Shown here one piece after another: positions 36,196 through 47,800 of a stretch of DNA of 64,000 nt. Every line of letters starts with the position of its first letter. The stretch's first letter is position 1. Made by a program: the position numbers and the translations under genes. The stretch is taken from the NCBI GenBank assembly GCA_015178975.1, contig WHVD01000229.1:44555-108554 (forward strand), read 5' to 3'. The stretch comes from Hysterangium stoloniferum. Lineage: Eukaryota; Basidiomycota; Agaricomycetes; Hysterangiales; Hysterangiaceae. The notes beneath the pieces are model-generated. The model had not been told where the DNA came from. It ran no database searches and saw nothing but the letters and a program-made list of their open reading frames with translations.

Positions 36196-39100
36196 CTGTG
36201 TCTGTTCTGTGAGTATTTTGTCTTCAGAGTTTCCTAGGCCAAATACTCGCTGTGCAAGCACTTGAGACATCACTGAGGTGCTGCGTCGTGCATAATTAAA
36301 CGTACGACCATATCCTAAACGGTGGTAATCGTGGGAAGGAAATGAAGTATTCTAAACCAATGTGATCCCGTATCGGACTGTTTTTTCGTTGAGTGTTGTG
36401 GTTTTGAAACTTGCCTGGAGCCGCCACGAGGCTTGCTGGATTCATCAGAATTGGGAAAGTCATATCTGACATTGACAGGGAAGCCATGGCTAGGTGGTTC
36501 GCATCTGTCATCCGTAATCCAACGGACATTTGAAGTCGACCCCGGTTACTTTTGTGGTCTGGCAATGGAGCGGATCGGGACAAAGCTACTGTACAACACC
36601 AAGATATCCATTTTGGTTGGGAAGCGCTTCTTCAACACATGACATGTGGAGCAGCACCAAAGGAGGGTTGTAAGGCTCACAGACACAGGCCAGGGGGAAA
36701 AGACAAGGAATAGACTGCTTAAAAAACAGTTAACAGTGGGGCAATTGAACATAATTGTTAAAGAGGGGGTGGATCTCTTGAGGCATGTTCTCTTTTGGTA
36801 AACGCGATCCATTTCATGCTAAAATCATTTTAAAGAAGACCGTCTTACCCGCCTAAGATCCGATATCCGGGGAAATGGCTTCTCATAAATATGTATACCG
36901 CCTTTATTTCCGGGCTTGGCACTAGCGAAGAAGCGAAGATCGGCAGAGCCATAGTAGTGATGGCGCATGTAATCGACCTCAGCTAAAATGGTTCCCCGCA
37001 ACTTCCTGGTGATTGCTATGCTGTCACCTCGATATTCCTATCACACCTTGGCGAATACCTTTAACCACCCTTAGACATTCGATCGTTCTATTGGGGAATA
37101 AACTCTTCAAATTAATAAAGGATTATAAGGCTCTATCACTTGAGAGTAAATCCATACTGATAATGTTTGCATGGGGAGCCGTACTAGTATGGGGAGAAAT
37201 TGGAGGCTACCTAAGTCCTGAGCCAGTCGACTGATCGTGTCTGAGGCATCTGGGCATCAGGCTGACGGCTTTGCATATAATCCCACAGCAAGGGTCACAC
37301 AGCCTGCCACCAGGGTCACGCAGCATGGGCAAATCTTCTTGCGTGTCGACTTCAATAAGGCATGTTGACGGGTTCGAGGCCATGCCCAAAGTCTAAGCCT
37401 TGCCAAACACTGCACCATGACGACTGAACAAGAAATTCCCAACAGTCCCGTCGCAGTTACAGCACCTGCTCGTAGTTGACAAAGTCCCAGAAGCTCTTTC
37501 ATTTACCAACTGTGTCTTGTTAAAACCCACGCAAGGTTTGAGAGAAGGAGACTAGGAAAGAGATGCAACAGATGCAACAAGACAAGAGGGTATGTGCATG
37601 CCATTTACTTTGAATATTTAGAGAATGCATCACAGTTGCCGCCACTGTCTTTGAAGGGACAGGTTTGGGTTTGGGTCTGGGTTTGAGTTTGGGGAGGTTA
37701 GGAGGTTGGGAGAGTAGGAGGACGTTGTCAAGATGGAGCCTATTCATAATGCGACGAGTGTGACAAGAGAGAGGACATTGAATGTGGATGGGAAGGAAAT
37801 GAAATAAAAGTGGAAGAGGCCGAGCTTGATTTGGGAGCTCCCAAGTTGGTGCGTCAGGTCGATGGATGTTTAGTCTTCATGGTTTGGCTTTGATTGGGTT
37901 GGCCAATGCTTCACTTCTTCTCCTTGAGGACAAAGAAAGACAGCACAACTGACAAAATTGGACCGAGATAGAATAGAAGAGGAGCAGCGGACGCCCAAGA
38001 CTCAGCCGCTGCCCAGCGGGGGTATAGGGAAACGACTGAGGTTGCATTTCATAGCATCGCACACATATATACGCGTGTGGGTGCAAAATGAGCTCGTACG
38101 ATGAAAGGGAAAATATAAGCGGGTGGTCTAGTCCGATATACGATCTGGCAGTGTTCCCGCGTTTGGGGTATGAGCATTGCCGGTTTTTGTCACAACAACA
38201 TTGTTCCTGTCGTCTCAAATTATTCGGTTATCAGAAGACTAGTTCAGAACCCAAAATCAGCCCATTTATTGTTTCATGACACCTCGAGGCTAATACGGGG
38301 GTTACTGCCGTTAAATTCACAATATCCAGAACCTGAAATTGCGTGCACGGCAGTGCGAGCGAATAGCCCAAACCCAGCTCTCCACGACTTCCTGGACTTT
38401 TCTGTGATGCATGGAGAGGAGAGTTGGACGACGACCTTGGGTATTTTGATGCGCGATGTACATTCGCTCCTCTGTCTGCTTGCGATTCTATTTGTCGGGG
38501 CGAGAGAATGGAGACAAGTGACGAGTCCGCATCCATTTCGGAGTCGCTTAAAATTGAACTGTACAAACGTAGGTAGCGTTCCTACAGAACAGTGCCCGTC
38601 GCTACCCGCCTACCTTTCCCTTTCGCATTCTCGTACACACTTGCCTATCCCATCTCGATATCGATGGATCACACTGGTAAAACCTCCCCAAGGCCGTGTC
38701 TTTGACCACCTTGTTATGAATAATCCACACAATTAATATGCAAAGTGCATATACCCAACAAATCTGTGGATGGATTGAAGCTACCAAATAATAATCGAGT
38801 GTTTAATGTATCAGTTAATATATCTCCCAACGAAGGGGTTCTGCCGGGATCCCCCCCCACCATCGCATGCAACGTCCGCCAATCTTTAGCCCCACATGAT
38901 GTCGTGTCACAGGTTTAATGTATACTAAGTCAATGCACTACCGATTGTTGGATTTGCAAGCCTGCGATACTTGAGCCATGTATTTCGGCTGTTTCAGCCC
39001 TCTTGGCGATCCTCCACCATTTGATGGGTGCTCCAAGCTCGTGTGATTGTGACCAGTGTGACAAGCTTATTGAGCCATTGTAGTTTGTGCATTGACATTA

Positions 39101-39345
39101 AGCCAACCTATACTATTTTTTAATAGAGAGGAAATGTAATTTTATAGCTTGATCTATCTTAAGAAAACGCGTCAGGCTGTGCGAGACACTTGACAATCAC
39201 TATTCATCGCCTGAATAAATATCTATACAAACTGCCCAGCATTTCTTGATCTTCCAAGTTTGGATGCATGGTTCCTAATGCAATCGATGATATTTTGGGC
39301 GCTATCATATCGCCCATTGGTATAACCTCGTTCCTGACCAACCCA
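36196..39345. repeat. Block A, copy 2 (inverted)
   Basis: Reverse complement of 10370-14460 with deletions: the equivalents of 10640-11165 and of 11276-11612 are missing. Its left edge interrupts a Ubp14 unit; its right edge joins a reversed M exon. Contains the same conserved short frames as copy 1 (38231-38566 minus; 36433-36642 plus). Confidence 0.7.
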
Positions 39346-39608
39346 GGTTGTACTTCTTTGTGTCTCAAATTTCAAGTGGGTCTCCCGCCTCGTACGCTTT
39401 GACCAACACCGGCTTACCGTCACTTTCAGTCTTCGCTTCACAAAGTTTAACACTCCACCGCAAGGTGACCTGATAATTTCCTGCCTTTTCATAATAATAA
39501 TCATTGTGGGTCACGACCGATAAGGTATGTAACAGTTGCAAGTTCTTCGGTCGATCAAATACTGTCTCATTACGATAAGCTCACGGGCATGATCTTTGAG
39601 ATGACAGA
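39346..39608 (-). pseudogene. Reversed fragment of family M exon 4
   Basis: On the minus strand the residues SVAN, CEAK-like and GGRPTWDLR of exon 4 can be followed, with a frameshift. It is attached on one side to block A and on the other, head to head, to a plus-strand exon 8 fragment, so a local inversion breakpoint lies at about 39608. Confidence 0.65.
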
Positions 39609-40211
39609 GGAGATGGCATCCCGGTATTTATCCCGGTGACTCTAGGATCAATCCATCCTCACCCGACTCCATCGTGAATTTATTCATGCCCAAAGTGGAT
39701 TCATGGTGTCTCGGCACGGCGTTCATGGATCAACAAATTCGAAGCTCGCATACCATTCATCAATTGGCCAACCAACTACTGGACTTCGGGTTTCCGGAAC
39801 CAATCACGGGCTCTATCGAGGATGGAGATCTGGAGTCCATCGCGTTGTGGGACGTGGGCTATCGGGATAAAGTTACAGACCGTTTTGTAGTGTGTGGGAA
39901 TCTACAAGAGTGGTTCTCTGAAACCCTCGGTATAGAACCCTTAGTCGAGGTTCGTGTTCACCTCAACGAGCGAGCGTCTAGATATTTAGACGAGGGTGAG
40001 AGTGTAACAATACGAGGTGGAAAACCAATGAGAAGGGATTTTTCGAGCTAGCACACTGACCCGATCGTTGCTCTGTTTTCGGCCGCGTAGATATACCTAT
40101 GATATTGGCGAAAGCAGTATCGAATATTTCTGCCGGCCCAGTGTCTACATCACAGACTTAGCCCCGTCGTCTGAAGTGCAGAAAGCGTGGAGAGCATACG
40201 CACCGCTTTAC
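39609..40211 (+). pseudogene. Family M fragment (exons 8-9) fused to a Ubp14 unit
   Basis: Exon 8 is open from 39674 to 40051 (SWCLGTAFMDQQIRSSHTIH, SIALWDVGYRDKVT). The donor of the next intron is GT-to-GG and the acceptor CAG-to-CTG, so both splice sites of intron 8 are lost. Exon 9 (about 40077-40211) is open and at about 40212 runs straight into the Ubp14 linker codons VEDTEKDN without a frame change. The normal 1.3 kb between the two genes is deleted. Confidence 0.7.
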
Positions 40212-41767
40212 ATCGTCGAGGACACGGAGAAGGACAATTATGAGTGTATGCCGACCGTGAGATATTGGGCTTGTCATAGACACGGAACGAGGTCATTTCT
40301 TACCGAGTCGAATCATCCTGAAGTCCGTCATACTCGTGTAATTTTTTCGAGCCTATCTCCCCTGCAAGACTTACGGGACTCCGCACTCTCGGAAACAGCT
40401 GCTACATGGCATCAACATCGATACTCACACTTCCAGCCTTCCGCACATACCATCTCTGATCCTTTCTCACCCGCGCCTGTTCCTGCACCGAAGTGCTCCC
40501 CATATCCTGTTTTGACTTTCAGATGCGCAAAATCGCGGACCGAATCCGTTCAGCCTGGTTATCCCACCCTCGCAGCCATTTTCCGTCTCACACCGCCGGT
40601 GTCCCCACCCTCTTCGAAGTGCTGGTGAAGCCGCGGAACCAATGCCATCCACGGTGATCCCCTTGTCCTCGACGCCACTGTCCGTACTCCAAGAACCCAT
40701 CAAACCCACCATGTTCAAATCCCTCATCGGAAGTGTCCACGAAAAATTCTCGATGACGAAACAGCAAGACGCGCAAGAGTTCCTCGCATATATATTCTTG
40801 TAGTCCTGCGTCAAAACGCTAAACACACGTCCCAGAGCCGGAGCGTACTGTCATCTTCTGCTTTGAGGTGGAGGAAGAGTCACGGTGTATGTAGTGCAAG
40901 GAGGTTTGCGCTATCGTGTGGACGAGCATGATGATTTATCCGATCCCGGCTTTAGAGAGGTGTTGTATGCGCGGGGGAAGCTGCGTGTGTAGGGGACAGG
41001 ATGGGTAACCTGCGGTTGAGTATTCGTACCCGCGGTGTGAGGAGACGTGAGTCTTGCACAGTGTCGTCTCAGTACTATGGGCTGACACCGACTAGGTCGT
41101 GGATGTGTTTCCAGACGTGCACGTGTTGCGATTTCCCTGACATCTTTGTTATACATGCGACGAATTTTCTGCACGTGAGGTGGATGCCTACAAAATGTGG
41201 TCAGCGGTGGTTATTCTCTCTTCAACGCGTGTCATCGACAAGGCGGAGACCCTTGAAGAATCGAGTCATCCTCAGGTACGTCATATTCGCCCATGGATTC
41301 GAGCCTGTCTTCTCGCAAGGACTGACAGGACTCAGGAATCTGGGAAACAGTGGCGACATGACATCCACCCTCCAGTCAATATGCACACTTCCAGCCTTTC
41401 ACATATACTATCCCCTATTCTTTCTCACCCAGGCCTGTACCTGCACCCAACAGCTCCTCGCCCCTTGCATTGCCTGGCGTAACTACGGCCTCTCCCGTTT
41501 CAAAAGCCCCCTCCCTCCCAATCTTCAATGCCGCCCCGTTCGCAGCCATTCCCTACCGGTCGTTGTCAGAAGGCATCATTTGCTACCGGGAAGGCGGTTC
41601 TTGTGGTTGATTGGACATGTAGAAGTTCCGGGTGTGTCATTGATGATATTAGACACCGTCGTTCGCCCGTCTTTCTTTTGTCATTACAGGCAGCAATAAC
41701 CCTTCGGTGCAGTCGACAGTTGTGCCGGCAAGTGATAGTGGGCCTGAGCCGTCTGTGGAGTAGATAG
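40212..41767 (+). pseudogene. Ubp14/USP5-type pseudogene, unit 5 (lacks zinc finger)
   Basis: Starts at the linker (TEKDNYECMPTVRYWAC). The Cys box GLRTLGNSCYMAS (about 40373-40411) retains the Cys. FKSLIGSVHEKFSMTKQQDA with QEFLAYIFL lies at about 40710-40800. VAISPDIFVI-type sequence precedes WMPTK (about 41190). The second linker copy, a Cys box changed to GNSGDMTS (about 41340) and a UBA-like GRCQKASFATGK piece (about 41550) complete the unit. Frames are broken throughout. Confidence 0.75.
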
Positions 41768-42316
41768 CTATGATGGAGGATGTGGGATGTACGTTATATA
41801 ATGGGTAACTGCACGCATAAATGGAATACATATATGTTTGCTGTGAACATAATAATGAACGTCTCACGATAAAGCACCACTGCAACATGCAGGATTCGGA
41901 TCAGAGAAGGATCGATGGGATATCATTTTCTAACCCGCAACTAACTGTCAAGATTGGTAATAAATGTCTAACATGATATGGGGGTACGACGGTTTCTTTG
42001 AGTAGCAGCGGCGCGGAACAGATATATGGTTACCCTCAGAGTCCATGACATTTTGCATACGGAGCTCTTTCCAAAGATTCAACACAGTGTAATGATTCTA
42101 TGATGTCGTTGATGAATTACATTATCCAGGCGAGGGAGAATTTGGGATGTCCACAGGGAGGGTAAGTAAAGGCAACACAGCCTATGTAACTACAATATAT
42201 TATTTAATATTATGTGGGACTACATGCGATAAAGAGGAAGAAGGTGAATGCAGCGTTATTGCTAACTGCAGAAAGACGATCAATGGCTAATCCCCCTTAG
42301 CCCGTCATGGTACTTG
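41768..42316. repeat. Block T, copy 4
   Basis: Matches the other T blocks, ending in CCCGTCATGGTACTTGATTC at the M junction. No gene seen. Confidence 0.5.
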
Positions 42317-42848
42317 ATTCGTTGTCGTCCGCCACGGGCAGAGGCAGAAACGATATGTACGCCCGTTCTGTCATCTCAAAGATCACGCCGTGAGCTTATC
42401 GTAATGAGACTGTATGCAACTTTTACACACCTCATCGGTCGCGAACCACAATGATTATTACTATGAAAAGACGGGAAATAATCAGGTCACCTTGCGGTGG
42501 AGTGTTAAACCTTGTGAAGCGAAGACTGAAAGTGACGGCAAGCCGGTGTTGGTCAAAGTGTACGAGGCGAGAGACCCACTTGGTATTTGAGACACAAAGA
42601 GGTACGAGTTCTGTTTTGCTGGTTTGAATTTCAGGAACTGTTTGCAACATATCACACTTTTGATATAGTTCCCAGGCTACCTCATTTCCTATCAAGACGT
42701 GTGGTAAGAATGCACCACATCAGATTAAATAGTCCAATCACATTCATGTTCAGGGACCCTAGCATTGCTGCGTTCTTAGGCTACAGTAACGCACTAGACA
42801 ATGTGCTTTTCCAAGTTTTCCATAATCCGGGCTCTGCCTCCTCATAGC
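42317..42848 (+). pseudogene. Truncated family M copy (exons 4-6)
   Basis: Third copy with the same loss of exons 1-3. Exon 4 is heavily deleted; exon 6 is cut after FHNPGS, where the block shared with 6179 begins. Not functional. Confidence 0.7.
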
Positions 42849-43455
42849 ACGAAGATTAAGTTACGGACCCGTTTCATCTTGCTCCGTTCCCACCCACTCT
42901 TCGAAGCAGTCAGAGGGTACATTCAAACCTCCCGAGTGGGAAGAGCGAGTTAAAAAATACCCAGAATGAACTCAAACATAAAGATGATTCGTAATATATA
43001 TGTATACATGATAGTATGAACAGAAGATAGGAATCATGACCCTCGATTTACCATGAAACAATAAACATCACAGTTTCACAATATAGAGTAGTATCTGTTG
43101 AGAACGGTTCAACTCTATATGAGCTCAGACGTTCGGAATGAGGCGCCCATGCCAAGGCTTTGCCGAAACACCGCTTCGAGATCAAATGCTAAGTTTCCGG
43201 GACGCGTAGCTGTGTTTGGTTTGTTTGTTGTTGGTTAGCATTGTTCGAGGCACTTTTGGTACGAACCTTTGATTATTTAATCTTATATCGATCAGTTCAG
43301 CAGTCCGGTGAATTTCATTGTAGCGGCAATCACTGAAATTGGTCGGCTATGCATTTGTATGGGGAAATAAGGCCACCCAATGGAATGAGATGAACGACTG
43401 GGAAGATGTAAAGAGCGCTCAGGAATAATCGAGTGCCTCATCCGTTACCCTGACG
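42849..43455. repeat. Repeated AT-rich block, copy 3
   Basis: Matches 6179-7057 with an internal deletion of about 200 bp near 43260. No gene seen. Confidence 0.5.
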
Positions 43456-44343
43456 TCACTGAGAATCAGTACCGAATCTAGTGTGGGAAATTGACTGCCC
43501 GATCTGCTCTCCGATTACACTGTGGAATCTGTAGAACTCATCCAGGGCCAAAGTTATTGAAACAGTTGAATAACTCTTGACAAACACCCTGTGAGTGTGA
43601 GGAAAGTAAACACTAAGTGTATTCAACTGTGAAATAACTACATACCTGTGAGTGTGAGGAAAGTAAACACTAAGGAGACTTTCCCACACCCACAGCGGAG
43701 TATGCTACAGGGTGCTTACCTAAGCACCTACACATCAGTTACCTTACTAGGTAACTCACTCAATACTGCACCTACAGTGCTGGGAAAAATACTACAAATA
43801 TCAGAAAAATACAGGGAACATCATAGACTATGTAAGAGCTGTAATATCATACTCTAACAAAAGTTACGGTGGTGATTTTCACTTCCCTTTGATGAGCTGG
43901 TAGCCTGTAGGTAACAATTGTGTCATGAGAAGATTTTGACACTTCAGCCCATTCCATGGTATTCAGTAGGAGTCAGCATCCCATCACGTATATTCTCGTC
44001 TAAATACATATTCTCACCTCAATCATGAATAAGCAAAAGTGGTTTAAATTACAATATGAGGAACATTCCCCAGGGGGGCAGTAGAAGGTCAAGTCAAGAT
44101 AGAAAACGGTTAAAATCCTGGAAAAACAGAGTTAAAAAGTATACAAAATGAGAAATGTGACCGAACAAACACGACGGACATACCCAACAAAGTAAATGTG
44201 ACTAGACAGGTGCTTATTTTAAGCCCATGCTCTCAAGGAGACTTTGGACACCGTGCTTACCTGTCATGTACCATTCCTGATAACAATGAAGACCCATATC
44301 CATCCCCGGAATTCTGCATGGCCTTCCATAACACGAGGAAGCA
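43456..44343 (-). pseudogene. DUF6533-type membrane protein, interrupted copy
   Basis: Minus-strand tail (LDEFYRFHSVIGEQIGQ) at about 43480-43550, then a 303-bp insertion (43557-43859), then the rest of the tail and middle exons up to about 44343, where the sequence switches to block T. The SHIYFVG exon is visible at about 44190-44210. The helix-bearing 5' exons are absent. Confidence 0.5.
43557..43859. mobile_element. 303-bp insertion with 7-bp duplication
   Basis: Absent from the sister copies at 7100 and 24870. AAAGTTA occurs at 43550-43556 and 43860-43866. The insertion ends CTCTAACA and contains a direct repeat, TGTGAGTGTGAGGAAAGTAA, at about 43590 and 43651, plus GTTGAATA/GTATTCAAC in inverted order. 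No coding sequence. Its class is unclear. Confidence 0.5.
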
Positions 44344-44879
44344 AAGAATTGTTTCGTTTCAAGACAGACAGAGGTAAAGTAATCAAATTCTCAACATTAT
44401 GGGGGTATGAAGGTTTCTGTGAGTAGGAGCGGCGCGAACAGACATATGGTTACCCTCAGATTCCATGCCATTTTGCGGGCGGAGCTCTTTTCAAAGATTC
44501 AACGCACTGTCATGATTCTATGATGTTGTAAAATTGTGGAGGACCGGTAGAATTTGTGATGCCATGTAGATATACCTATGGTATCGGCGAAGCCAGCATC
44601 GAAGATTTCTGCCGGCCCCACGTCGCAATGGACTCATTCGGCGAGCCCTCTTTAATACCTCCAGATTCATTTAATTGTAATTGGTTGTCACCCTCCTGGT
44701 CTGAAAATATTAATGTCAAAATCTGGGCAATCAAACAACCGACGCTCATGACTTCAAGGAATGAAGCCGAGCCTCACCATGACGTGAGCGCCCGGTCATT
44801 ATGACGTCACTGTGTGATGAAAAACTCTCGCCGGTAACTTAACGACTCATGTGAACTTGTTACATGATAGGCCTTCCGT
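44344..44879. repeat. Composite of block T and M exon 9 fragments
   Basis: 44344-44560 matches block T. 44561-44640 matches family M exon 9 (RYTYGIGEASIEDFCRP). The rest, to 44879, matches 50640-50900 and 62140-62345, an unidentified repeat with TGACGTCA sites. No functional gene. Confidence 0.55.
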
Positions 44880-47800
44880 CGCGACACAGAAAGACCAGAC
44901 GGTTGAGAAACGAAGCATCGGTATCGCCTGTTTTAAGCGTTGAAAGGATGCTTCTTAATGGCGCTTAATTTGACAGGGGTGCCCTGGGGACCCATGATAG
45001 GCAAGTCGCTAATGCTCAGTGTCAGTCATGGGAGGCCGTGGGCTGTGGTATGTGACTCGTGTATGGTATTTCAGCCGATTTTCGGACGTCTCGGGGATCA
45101 AATTCTGTATTTACCCCTCCTTTTTGAATTGTGGTTTTAATATTGAAACATCGTCTCTACTTTTAGCTTGGCTTCTTTCTCCATGACCAGTGGTCACACT
45201 GGTTACAATCACACGAGGCTTGAGCCCCAGTGAGAAATCTCTATTTCCTAATACAACCAGGCATAACCAAATAAAGTAGGTATAACGTCATTGATCTGCA
45301 ATCGTGCCGGAGCTTTTGTAACATAATCCTGTATAACCAACTGCTTTCCTGCAATATTTTCAATGGTTCTGTACCAATATTTGATGTTGGCTCCGTTTGT
45401 ATTGAGATATACAAGGACGGTTCATCTGGGGATATCTAATTAGGACTAAAATATGAGCGCAGATAATGACTAGAATTGCTATTGTCATGGCCACCAACCA
45501 TGGGGAGTTTCTTCAGGATTCCAAGCTAAAATTGAGTAGAAACCATAGAAAACATGATACTGGGTATATACTGCATCCAAAGCAAGAATTTGAAACCACC
45601 GCTGCTGCTAGAATAATGTGTGACAATGACACTAATGTAACGCACTCTGGGGCCAGTTGACCCTCCTTCTACCACCATATCATCAGTGTCATGGCCCTCA
45701 CCTCCTCTTACATGTTCTTACAGAAAACCACAGCTGTATGCTCCCCCAGTAATTGACCCTATTCTTCTGGAGTAAAGTAGAGGAGAGTCATCGTTTTGAC
45801 CATTTAGACATCCCCAATCCCGGTCGCATCGTTCCAGCCACAACCTGCTTGAGAATAATCCGATCTACAGTAACCATATGGGCCATGAACTTGTAAGTTT
45901 ACCACATAGTCTTCATGTTTTGAGCACATATATGTGCTCTTTTGATAGGCATTTTATTACAAAACCGCCAACCACAGAGACCTTCTGGCTGCTGGAAACT
46001 CTGCTTATGGTGACCCTGTATGATGCCTATAACAAGCTAAATGCTGCAAACAAACATGCCCGTCCTCCAAATTCTATAGATCACAAGTGAACAGGTAAAA
46101 CCAGCTCTGCCACCGGAATGAAGCGTATCAGAGGTACAAATTCAGCCAAGTAAGTCCAAATATTTTCTGGGCTGTGACTAACGCATTGTCCAGAAATTTA
46201 TTTTACATCGAATACCTCAAGACACATTATCCAGTTATGTCAGCCACCTTCGAATGTATCTGGAAAGCACTTGGGGAAGGAAAAAATTAAAGTAACGCCC
46301 CCTTTATTTCCTATGTTTCGTCTTCCACTTTATTGTGATGCACCCCCGGCATTATAAATGGAAATGGATCATTTTCAGCAAGTCGCTGAGGGAGGCGAGC
46401 AACCAAGGTACAAACAATACTAGGGAGGATTAACATTCAGTATGTTTTCATGTTGTTTATATTGCAAAGGACAGGATCATTCATGATTTCCAGACTTGTA
46501 TCAACAACGCATCCTCAGCATCCTTCGGCATCCCCTTTCGACTTCTCTATTGCTCTGATGTCTCCTGCATCAGCTTTCACCGCTCTCACGTTATCACTAC
46601 TGTCTTGCTGGTCTCGCCCTTTATTCACTCGCTATCTGCTATTGTGTACTGCGCCTTCAATGTTTATGAATTTCAAGCTACGTTCTCACATCTCATACAG
46701 CCAATGCACTTGGCAGCCGTGTCTCTCACCTCGTCTCCCGCTTTACCGCACGCTCGCTCTTCAAGTTTCCCGCATATCCCCTACTTTTGGTGCCGCTTAA
46801 TTAACTGCATCTCTTACCTGTTAACTTCTCTCGTAATGTCACTTCGGTCACTTTTTATCCTGCCTGCATTGCTGTATAATAGGTGCTCTTTTCACGTGCT
46901 CGTAATGCCTTCACATTGTCGTTAGACTGGCCCGGTGCGATTCCTCATGCCACTTTCTGCTGTCTCTTTATCGTCTCAGTGTCTTCATGCTCCCGAGACC
47001 GGTTTGTCTTTGACTTTGGGCAGTGAGTGTGCTGACAGACGGTTGCAATTACCATATAGGTGTGAGTCTGGTTGGATGTGGTTATATGGTCGGCATGCGG
47101 AGAGGCTGGATGAGGTTGTATGCCAATAGATAGAGATGGTTATATGATGATCGATGTGTCTCGCTATACACATATGCAATAGATCAATATGATTCTATGT
47201 ATATTTAGGCGGTTTGAATTTTCATATAACCACGAGCTGCCTGGACCAGAACGTCAAACGCGATAGAAAGTCCATTATGTGATTCTATATAGTTCGATTT
47301 GGCAATAGCGATTTCTTACTGGGCTTGAGCACCCATCAAATGGTGGAGGATCCCCAAGAGGGCTGAAACAGCCGAAATACATGGCTCAAGTATAATGACG
47401 AGAAACATGTATTGGTGTTTATATCTGGGAGGCCGAGTAAATTTGTTGACTACCTACCTTCCTTCCTTCTTGACTGGCGTAGTCGTGGGGTCTATGGCAC
47501 CGGTATAGTTTAGATACGAAAAGTACACGCGAAGTTCGAATAAACAAAGTAATGCTCAAAATTCGTTAGATATATTGAGATAAAACGTCTGAGGTGTATA
47601 TATACGATACAGCTCCGAGATATATGTCATGCCGTGTATGTGAGATAATTGGAGCGAATGACGAAACGAGCATAAATGGAAATACATGTTCATACAACCT
47701 ATTTTGGTAATTGATTGACGGAATACGCGCAGGCTTGCAATTGCAACAATCGGTAGTGCATTGACTTGGTATACATTAAACCTGTGACACGACATCAGGT

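Noticed and set aside
46450..46925. Overlapping plus-strand frames in the TIR element as a transposase
   Set aside because: Ser/Leu/Pro-rich translation of pyrimidine-rich DNA without a DDE-type or hAT dimerisation motif.
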